This document shows positions 58,313 through 64,000 of a DNA stretch of 64,000 nt, piece by piece. This DNA is from Treponema bryantii. Lineage in GTDB: Bacteria; Spirochaetota; Spirochaetia; Treponematales; Treponemataceae. Each line of letters begins with the position of its first letter. Positions within the stretch are counted from its first letter, which is position 1. Below the pieces are notes generated by a model that saw only the letters and a program-made list of their open reading frames with translations, was not told the origin of the DNA and did no database searches. A program made the position numbers and the translations under genes. The stretch is from contig NZ_AP025286.1 of NCBI RefSeq assembly GCF_036492245.1, positions 620,001-684,000 of the forward strand, read 5' to 3'.

Positions 58313-59389
58313 CTATCTTACCTTAAGGAAGATTCCCATAATTGCACAGGTAATCAAAAGCTGAAGAATCATAAACTTCAGTAATACCTGTGTAGGGGAC
58401 CAGCCACGGTTTTTGCGCATGTGGTCGTGGAGAGGGAATCTTATATTTTCGAAAATCTTAATCTTAAAGAAACGGAGAAGGAAAACCTTCAGAAGTCCCA
58501 TTCCACCGTTAATCATAATGATTGACGATGTTGCGAGAATAACGAATGGGTTTCCGCTGATCATAACACCAACCCCGATAAAATATCCAAGGGCACGGCT
58601 TCCTGCGTCACCCATAAGACATTTACTTGGGAATGCATTGTGCCAGAGGTAACCCATTACAACACCTGTCATAGCAAGCAGAAGAACAGCCCAGTTAGCA
58701 CCAGAAGGAAGATGCTGAATCAAAAGGTATGCCGCAATATCTTTATGACCAAGTACAAAGTAAAAAAGAATACCTAAAGTCAAAAGTGCAAGCAGAACCA
58801 GGGTAGAAGAAAGGCCGTCTACACCATCTGTACAGTTAGTTGTATTAATTGAAGCCCAGAGAATTATTGTACAAATCACAATATAAACGATTGGATTAAC
58901 AGCAACTTCATTAGCCAGGAAAGGAAGCCAGAAGCGTACGATTCCATCTGGAGAAATCTGCTTAAAAGAAAAATAAAGAATAAAGGCAGTAGCAACACTG
59001 ATAATCAGATCAAGTGCACCTTTAAGATATTCACCCCAGCTTGTTGTACTGCGGTCATCAAGGTAACCTGTAAGCATTGTAATCCATGTGATGATTACAA
59101 TTGAAGCACGAGTCCAGTTCATTGGACAGATAAGGAAACTGATTATAACGAAAATTGAAATGAAAACAACACCGGCTCCGGTTGGCTTTCCTTTAGCCGC
59201 TTCTGCATTATCTTTAAGTGTAAATTCACGGCCGCGGTCATGAGGAAGAACATTGTAGAATTTTGGAATCAGTTTGTACGCAAGAAAAAATCCAAGATAA
59301 AGTGCTACAGTAATAAGTACAGCATAAGATGTAAGGAGTCGTGCAGGACCCCAGTAATTTTGTAGTAACATACCAAGATGATAAAGCAT
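58313..59389 (-). CDS. mraY: Phospho-N-acetylmuramoyl-pentapeptide transferase
   Basis: A 358-residue inner-membrane enzyme with about ten helices making lipid I from UDP-MurNAc-pentapeptide and undecaprenyl phosphate. Conserved: KGKPTGAGVVFI (family GKPTMGG), DDRSTTSWG (DDxxK-like region), NCTDGVDGLSS (catalytic Asp), MGDAGSRALGYF and PLHDHMRKNRGWSP. The last motif is HDH where most MraY have HHH. The gene lies outside a cell-division cluster, behind a purH-like gene 15 nt upstream, with AGAGG as ribosome binding site. Confidence 0.92.
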   Translation of the reverse strand: MLYHLGMLLQNYWGPARLLTSYAVLITVALYLGFFLAYKLIPKFYNVLPHDRGREFTLKDNAEAAKGKPTGAGVVFISIFVIISFLICPMNWTRASIVIITWITMLTGYLDDRSTTSWGEYLKGALDLIISVATAFILYFSFKQISPDGIVRFWLPFLANEVAVNPIVYIVICTIILWASINTTNCTDGVDGLSSTLVLLALLTLGILFYFVLGHKDIAAYLLIQHLPSGANWAVLLLAMTGVVMGYLWHNAFPSKCLMGDAGSRALGYFIGVGVMISGNPFVILATSSIIMINGGMGLLKVFLLRFFKIKIFENIRFPLHDHMRKNRGWSPTQVLLKFMILQLLITCAIMGIFLKVR

Positions 59390-59404
59390 ATAAAAACCTC
59401 TGTA

Positions 59405-61063
59405 TTAGAATGAAAGATGTGTCATACCGGTAAAAACCATAACAACACCGTGCTCGTTACAATAATCAATAAACTCTTCATCGGAAGCAGTTCCGCCTGT
59501 CTGAAGAATAGCTTTTACTCCGCTATCAATCAGCTTTTTAGTTGTTTCACAGAATGGAATTGCTCCATCACAAACAAGAATTTCTCCGATATTACTTGTA
59601 TCAATTTCCTTGCTGATTTCAGACTGGTCTCCGACAATTCCACTTGCTCTTTCTGAGAATTTTATTGCTTCGTACAATACACCGTCAATCGCTCGTTTTT
59701 CTGATGTACAGCCCTGAGAAATTCCGCAGATAGAATTCTGTTTAAGGAGAACTGCAGAATAAGAACGGGCACCCATTGCAAGCAGCATACCGAATACCAG
59801 TTCATCAGTTTGAATCTGAGAAGGACGATTCTTAGTTCGAACCTTCCACTGATTAAAGAGAGTGTTATCCTGAGTCTGAACAAGAAGCCCGCCATTTATA
59901 AAACGGGCTTCAAGATTTATGTTTGTTACTTTTGCAGAAGGTACAAGCTTAGTTTTTTTATTCTGAGAAAGAATCTGTTTTGCTTCTGTAGTAAAACTTG
60001 GTGCTACAATGGCAGCAAAGTTTCCTTTTACAATTTCCTCTGCGGCTTCTGTATTTATAACCGAACTGCAGGCAAATACTGTGTCTGTGGTTGTAACAGC
60101 ATCATAAGTAAAGGTTGCCTTAAAAGAATCAAGAACATTAGTTGCGTGAGAAGCACCGAGAATTGTTCCAAATTTTACTGCAAGTGAGAAAACAGTTCCT
60201 GTAAGCGGAGTAAACTGTGTTGTAAACTCATAACCATCGCTGTTTGTACTTTTTACTGTAAGCTGATCTTTAAGCAGAGCAAACAGAGTGTTTATCTGGC
60301 GCCAGGCATAAGAAATATCATTTACAAGAGTATAAGTTAAATCCTTAGCCTGATATTTCAAAAAGTTTCCAACAGAACCTTCTTCAGATGGAGATTTATA
60401 GAAATATGCTTCCTGCTGAGCATTCATTCCGTAGTGGAGCTGAAGTTCGCGCTTAAAAGGAAGCATCATATAATTCATAAATAATTCATTGTATTTTGAA
60501 CTTTGAAGAATTGATGCTGAAAGACCTGCATCAAAAGCAGAAACGAGATTCAATGCTTTTGCGGCAAGGTATGTTCTGAAATCCTTTGAAATGTTTCCTG
60601 TACGAAGCTGAATCATAGCTTCTTTATAATCATTAGGATCTGTCAGAATCAAAAGATTTTCATAGTTAGCAAATGCACAACGCAGTGTAGTTGTAACAAA
60701 AAAATTCTTTGGATAAAGCTGATTATCAAACTGTTTGGAAACAATTGAAGTATTGATGGAAGGAAGCATATTCATGCAGACAATAAAAATATTGTTGTCT
60801 TCTGCATCAGGATGAGAGATGTAAGGCTCGTCTTCTTCATGATATTTAGTCATCATAAGGCGTCTGATAAGTTTGTATGTATCGGCCTTAACCATGTTAT
60901 TCTCCGAAAGCGAATTTTCCCTTGTTACAGGAATCTTCTGTTTTTTGAGAATTTCTTCGGTTTTATTTGCTGATAAAATTATCCAGCCTTCAGATACAAG
61001 AAACTCGGCAAACTCAACAAGATTTTCTGTGTTTTCAACGTGAATTACAGCTCTCTTTGTCAT
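59405..61063 (-). CDS. Divergent PurH-like protein (AICAR transformylase / IMP cyclohydrolase)
   Basis: A 552-residue protein from the ATG at 61063 (MTKRAVIHVENTENL); the longer open frame upstream has no promoter-compatible start. The N-terminal part (1-150) is MGS-like as in IMP cyclohydrolase. The C-terminal part resembles AICAR transformylase: ELQLHYGMNAQQEAYFY (family LRYGxNPHQ), DELVFGMLLAMGARSYSAVL, and AILQTGGTASDEEFIDYCNE followed by HGVVMVFTGMTHLSF. The usual VKHxNPCG motif was not found, and SDAFFPF is replaced by CDGAIPF. It may be a functional variant or a repurposed paralogue. First gene of a transcript with mraY; promoter directly before the ATG. Confidence 0.75.
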   Translation of the reverse strand: MTKRAVIHVENTENLVEFAEFLVSEGWIILSANKTEEILKKQKIPVTRENSLSENNMVKADTYKLIRRLMMTKYHEEDEPYISHPDAEDNNIFIVCMNMLPSINTSIVSKQFDNQLYPKNFFVTTTLRCAFANYENLLILTDPNDYKEAMIQLRTGNISKDFRTYLAAKALNLVSAFDAGLSASILQSSKYNELFMNYMMLPFKRELQLHYGMNAQQEAYFYKSPSEEGSVGNFLKYQAKDLTYTLVNDISYAWRQINTLFALLKDQLTVKSTNSDGYEFTTQFTPLTGTVFSLAVKFGTILGASHATNVLDSFKATFTYDAVTTTDTVFACSSVINTEAAEEIVKGNFAAIVAPSFTTEAKQILSQNKKTKLVPSAKVTNINLEARFINGGLLVQTQDNTLFNQWKVRTKNRPSQIQTDELVFGMLLAMGARSYSAVLLKQNSICGISQGCTSEKRAIDGVLYEAIKFSERASGIVGDQSEISKEIDTSNIGEILVCDGAIPFCETTKKLIDSGVKAILQTGGTASDEEFIDYCNEHGVVMVFTGMTHLSF

Positions 61064-61070
61064 AAGATAT

Positions 61071-61098
61071 ATTTTAGCAGAAAAAGTACCGATTGAAA
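61071..61098 (-). promoter_or_regulatory. Promoter of the purH-like gene, probably leaderless
   Basis: On the minus strand TTTCAA (61093-61098), 16 nt, TAAAAT (61071-61076), then 7 nt to the ATG at 61063. The -35 hexamer is the complement of the aroA -35. Confidence 0.5.
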
Positions 61099-61122
61099 AT
61101 AGACAATAAAATAATGTAAAAT
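61093..61122 (+). promoter_or_regulatory. Promoter of aroA, probably leaderless
   Basis: TTGAAA at 61093-61098, 18 nt, TAAAAT at 61117-61122, then 8 nt to the ATG at 61131, with no convincing ribosome binding site. Confidence 0.5.
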
Positions 61123-61130
61123 ATGAAGAT

Positions 61131-62483
61131 ATGAAAGCTGTTGCAAAAAAGTCTGTACTTTCGGGACACATTACAGTCCCTGGTTCAAAAAGTCATACAA
61201 TCCGTGCGCTGATTCTTGCCGCAATGGCAGACGGCACATCTCATATTTCTAATCCGCTTCCAAGTAACGATTGTCTCTCAACTGCTGCCGCCGTTCGAAA
61301 GGTTGGTGCAGAGGTTGATTTTGGTGATGGTCAGGGAAGCAGCGCTGTGTGGACTGTCCGTGGTGCCGGTTCTGGACTTCATCTTCCTGATGGTCCGATT
61401 GATGTTGGAAACTCGGGTTCACTTATGTACTTTTTGTGCCCTGTGCTTTCTACTTTGCCAGGTGATTGTACCTTTACCGGCGATGAGTCTATCTGCCGCC
61501 GTCCTGTAAATCATCTGATTGATGCGCTCTGTCAGTTTGGAGCAAATGGCCGCAGCCTTAATGCTGGTCCGGACGGAAAGCCTGGAACAACTCCACCTTT
61601 CACTTTCTGTGGTCCAATCGATGTAAATAAAAAACTTGTTACCGAGGGAGCCCTCTCTCAGTATATAAGCGGATTTATGATGGCCGCTTCTCGCCTGAAT
61701 GGAACTCTTAATATGGAGCTTACAAATCCTAAGGAAACTCCATATCTTACAATGACAAAGCTGTGGCTTGAGAGTGTAGGAGTTCCGGTTCAGATTAGTC
61801 CGGACTTTAAGAAAATCTCCGTGACCGGTCCCGTTCCTTTTAAGGCTTTTGACCGCGCAGTTCCTTCAGATTGGGAAGGTGTTGCATTCCCGATTATTGC
61901 TGCTTTGATTTCTGGCAGTGAAATTACAATTGATAATGTTGACGGCTCTGGAAGCCAGGGTGATGATAAAATCGTAGAAGTGCTTCAGTCTGTTGGAGCT
62001 GATATTGAATGGAATCGTGAGACTGAGCAGCTTGTGGTACGCGGTGGAAAAACTTTGAGTACCGAAAGTCTGCCGAACGGCGAGCTCGTTGTAGAAATGT
62101 CTGCATTCCCTGATGCAATTTGTGCCCTTGCAGTACAGGCCTGTTTTATAAAAGGTAAAACTGTATTTACTGATATTGATATCTGCCGCAAAAAAGAGAC
62201 TGACAGAATTAAGGCAATGACCAGTGAGCTCAGTAAGCTTGGAGCCCGAATCGAAGATGAGGGCGACCGTCTCGTTGTTTACGGTGACGGCGGTGCAAGT
62301 ATTCACGGTGGAGAGGTGGAGTCTTATAAGGACCACCGCATCGTTATGTCGCTTGCCTGTCTCGGGCTTGGTTTGGCGGATGGCGAAAAAGTAACTGTAA
62401 ATGATGCTGAATGGTGCAGCGTAACATTCCCACACTTTTTTGAAGTGATGAATAAACTTGGAGCCGGTTTTGAAACAATCTGA
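61131..62483 (+). CDS. aroA: 3-phosphoshikimate 1-carboxyvinyltransferase (EPSP synthase)
   Basis: A 450-residue enzyme joining shikimate 3-phosphate and phosphoenolpyruvate on the way to chorismate. Motifs: PGSKSHTIRALILAA (phosphate-binding Lys, Arg), VGNSGSLMYFL (family GNAGTxxR; here Ser, Ser and Tyr replace Ala, Thr and Arg), TGDESICRRPVNHLIDAL, ALSQYISGFMMAA, the catalytic Asp/Glu region DWEGVAFPI, and CRKKETDRIKAMTSELSKLGA. The altered GNSGS loop is unusual for the PEP site. The 3' end overlaps the adenine methylase gene. Confidence 0.9.
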   Translation: MKAVAKKSVLSGHITVPGSKSHTIRALILAAMADGTSHISNPLPSNDCLSTAAAVRKVGAEVDFGDGQGSSAVWTVRGAGSGLHLPDGPIDVGNSGSLMYFLCPVLSTLPGDCTFTGDESICRRPVNHLIDALCQFGANGRSLNAGPDGKPGTTPPFTFCGPIDVNKKLVTEGALSQYISGFMMAASRLNGTLNMELTNPKETPYLTMTKLWLESVGVPVQISPDFKKISVTGPVPFKAFDRAVPSDWEGVAFPIIAALISGSEITIDNVDGSGSQGDDKIVEVLQSVGADIEWNRETEQLVVRGGKTLSTESLPNGELVVEMSAFPDAICALAVQACFIKGKTVFTDIDICRKKETDRIKAMTSELSKLGARIEDEGDRLVVYGDGGASIHGGEVESYKDHRIVMSLACLGLGLADGEKVTVNDAEWCSVTFPHFFEVMNKLGAGFETI

Positions 62484-63639
62484 AAACCCGGAGTTCCTCC
62501 AGAATCAGCTGATTACCTACATAGGAAATAAACGTGCTCTTTTAGATTTTATTGGCGGTGGTGTACAGGAAGTACAGGCGCGGCTTGGTAAATCAAAACT
62601 TAACTGTCTTGATGTATTTTCAGGTAGCGGGATAGTAAGCCGTTATCTCAAGCAGTATGCTGAATCAATCACTGTAAATGATCTTGAAAAGTATTCCTAT
62701 ATAATCAATCATTGTTATCTCACAAATAAATCAGAAGTGGATTTTAAGTCTTTGGAAGAGATGCACGTTAATCTTACAGAAAAAATCGAACGCCACATGC
62801 ATAAACTTGAACAGAAATGTGAATTCAAAAAGGCTGGTTTTATTTCTGAACTGTATGCACCGGCCGATGAAACACAGATTAAAAAAGAGGAACGCTGTTT
62901 TTATACACCTTATAATGCAGCCTATCTTGATGTCGCTCGTCAGATGATTGAAAAGGAAATCCCGGCACACTGGAAGGAATTTTTCATAGCGCCTCTTTTA
63001 TCCGAAGCTTCCATTCATGCAAATACTGCTGGCATTTTTAAAGGTTTCTATAAAAATTCAAAAACAGGAACAGGGCAGTTTGGTGGGAATGCCCGCAATG
63101 CTCTTACAAGAATCACGGGAAAAATCTCATTGCCTCTTCCTGTCTTTTCTGATTTTAAATGCCGCTATCGAGTATTCTGTAATGACGCAAATGAGCTGGT
63201 AAATTCTGAAGAGCTTTATCACTGCGATTTTACAGATGACGGCAAATTTGACCTCGCATACTTCGATCCTCCATACAATCAGCATCCTTATGGTTCAAAT
63301 TATTTTATGCTGAATCTGATTGCTGACTATCAGCGTCCAGATGCAGAAAATATCAGCCGCGTTTCAGGAATCCCTAGAGACTGGAACCGTTCAGATTACA
63401 ATAAAAAACGTCGTGTTGCCGAAGTCTTCGTAAACCTCGTCCGTAACGTCCGTGCCCGTTTTGTTTTGATTTCCTTTAATTCAGAAGGCTTTATTCCAAA
63501 AGATGAGATGATAGAGCTGCTTTCTGAATGCGGTAAGGTAAGTGTACTCGAAGCTGATTACAATGCTTTCCGTGGTTCAAGAAATCTCAGCGGCCGTGAA
63601 ATCCACGTAAAAGAATTTCTTTTCTTAGTAGAAAAATAA
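62470..63639 (+). CDS. DNA adenine methyltransferase, D12-class-like
   Basis: A 389-residue N6-adenine methylase of the alpha (Dam/D12) type. NQLITYIGNKRALLDFIGGG is the N-terminal motif, LDVFSGSGIVSRYLKQY is the SAM-binding loop, TVNDLEKYSY the acidic partner, and LAYFDPPYNQHPYGSNYF the catalytic DPPY. TTG 62470 is preferred because GGAG at 62460-62463 is 6 nt upstream; TTG 62458 is the alternative. No restriction endonuclease gene is adjacent in the window, so it is probably an orphan methylase. It overlaps aroA by 14 nt. Confidence 0.82.
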   Translation: MKQSENPEFLQNQLITYIGNKRALLDFIGGGVQEVQARLGKSKLNCLDVFSGSGIVSRYLKQYAESITVNDLEKYSYIINHCYLTNKSEVDFKSLEEMHVNLTEKIERHMHKLEQKCEFKKAGFISELYAPADETQIKKEERCFYTPYNAAYLDVARQMIEKEIPAHWKEFFIAPLLSEASIHANTAGIFKGFYKNSKTGTGQFGGNARNALTRITGKISLPLPVFSDFKCRYRVFCNDANELVNSEELYHCDFTDDGKFDLAYFDPPYNQHPYGSNYFMLNLIADYQRPDAENISRVSGIPRDWNRSDYNKKRRVAEVFVNLVRNVRARFVLISFNSEGFIPKDEMIELLSECGKVSVLEADYNAFRGSRNLSGREIHVKEFLFLVEK

Positions 63640-63713
63640 AAAAAATCACATATTTACTCACAAAAAAACGACAATTTCGTACAACTCTGCCTATTTTAAC
63701 AGTAGAGGTTTTT

Positions 63714-64000
63714 ATGAAGAAATTGCTTGTTATTTTAGTGATGGTGTGCGGCATTTTGTCTGTAGCCGTACTTACAGGTTGTAAAAGTCAGTTTGTAAAG
63801 GAGTCGTCTTTCCGTCGCTCCGGCTCAACATCAGAAAGGGGCGGGGGAAAACAGTCTCTTTCTCTAGTCTGCTGGAATGTCCAGACTTTTTTTGATGCTG
63901 TAACTACAGGAAATGAATATCAGGAATTTAAGAATTCTGAACGCTGGACTAAAGAAAAATATGTAAAGCGTTTAAATAAACTTTGTGAAATTATGACAAA
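63714..64000 (+). CDS. Lipoprotein with endonuclease/exonuclease/phosphatase-like domain, 3' end outside window
   Basis: The visible 95 codons start MKKLLVILVMVCGILS with Cys23 in the lipobox (AVLTGC-KS), after AGAGG. The stretch LSLVCWNVQTFFDAVTTG, then WTKEKYVKRLNKLCEIM, matches the opening strand and first helix of the EEP (DNase I-like) fold, where Asn of the WNVQ segment is a metal or phosphate ligand. It would be an envelope-anchored nuclease or phosphodiesterase. The rest of the domain lies beyond the window, so this remains tentative. Confidence 0.65.
   Translation, partial: MKKLLVILVMVCGILSVAVLTGCKSQFVKESSFRRSGSTSERGGGKQSLSLVCWNVQTFFDAVTTGNEYQEFKNSERWTKEKYVKRLNKLCEIMT

Noticed and set aside
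61064-61171. N-terminal extension of the purH-like protein from 61171
   Set aside because: The extra residues are hydrophobic and unlike the family, the promoter lies inside them, and they overlap the divergent aroA start.
1-64000. Prophage, transposase, integrase, toxin-antitoxin or CRISPR-Cas genes
   Set aside because: None of the real reading frames shows the motifs of these systems, and no regular direct-repeat array was seen. The anomalies are short palindromes rather than whole elements.

Overview
This 64 kb window is a chromosomal segment of a spirochaete, most likely a host-associated (gut or rumen type) Treponema. The support is the set of proteins seen together: phosphate acetyltransferase, formate-tetrahydrofolate ligase and a [FeFe]-hydrogenase-like chemoreceptor, many short lipoproteins and beta-barrel outer membrane proteins, BspA-like leucine-rich lipoproteins, SH3/ankyrin proteins, moderate-to-low GC and frequent TTG starts. 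The species cannot be named from the sequence alone. No prophage, integrase, transposase, CRISPR array or rRNA was seen.

Layout. 1-2060: the end of an ankyrin/SH3 protein, a hairpin-rich non-coding block, and pta (minus) with a duplicated 3' end. 2100-6350: a structured RNA candidate, then lrp-type regulator, aminotransferase, TPR protein and rsmE. 6340-12485: an ArsR-type repressor divergent from an operon for an RND/MMPL inner-membrane exporter, a LolA-like periplasmic carrier and an outer-membrane barrel, which I read as an envelope-spanning lipid or hydrophobe transport system. 12550-18994: HExxH protein, secreted protein, rsmG, M29 aminopeptidase, GGDEF/EAL protein and a VanY-like lipoprotein. 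19012-23236: hydrogenase-like chemoreceptor (minus), HAD phosphatase and a methyltransferase (minus). 23555-27664: parAB, then lacI and an M18 aminopeptidase (minus). 27725-33345: secreted protein/barrel/FecR cassette, a fused ECF transporter, a Nudix hydrolase and a small membrane protein. 33394-41350: tRNA-Cys, a sodium:alanine symporter (minus), two large lipoproteins and a glycosyltransferase. 41518-46850: prs, FGGY kinase, HAD phosphatase, MBL hydrolase, tRNA-Arg and a REC-like/HATPase/cNMP signalling protein. 46847-53229: fhs, a membrane protein, rsuA-type synthase, citrate synthase and an XRE-cupin regulator with an upstream partner. 53362-64000: vWA protein, two small lipoproteins, galE, M20 peptidase, mraY, a divergent purH, aroA, an orphan adenine methylase and the start of a nuclease-like lipoprotein.

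The observations I rate highest are these. First, the exporter's periplasmic loop and the mature N-terminus of its outer-membrane partner carry the same Phe-Gly-Asp motif. Second, a soluble chemoreceptor is built on a degenerate [FeFe]-hydrogenase core. Third, several promoters place the -10 box 7-8 nt before an ATG that has no Shine-Dalgarno sequence, suggesting leaderless mRNAs. Fourth, the pta 3' end is duplicated, with only synonymous differences, around a 48-bp two-hairpin insert. Short palindromic repeats are common between genes, and some supply stop codons or cover ribosome binding sites.

All functions are assigned by reading motifs by eye; no database search or folding program was run.
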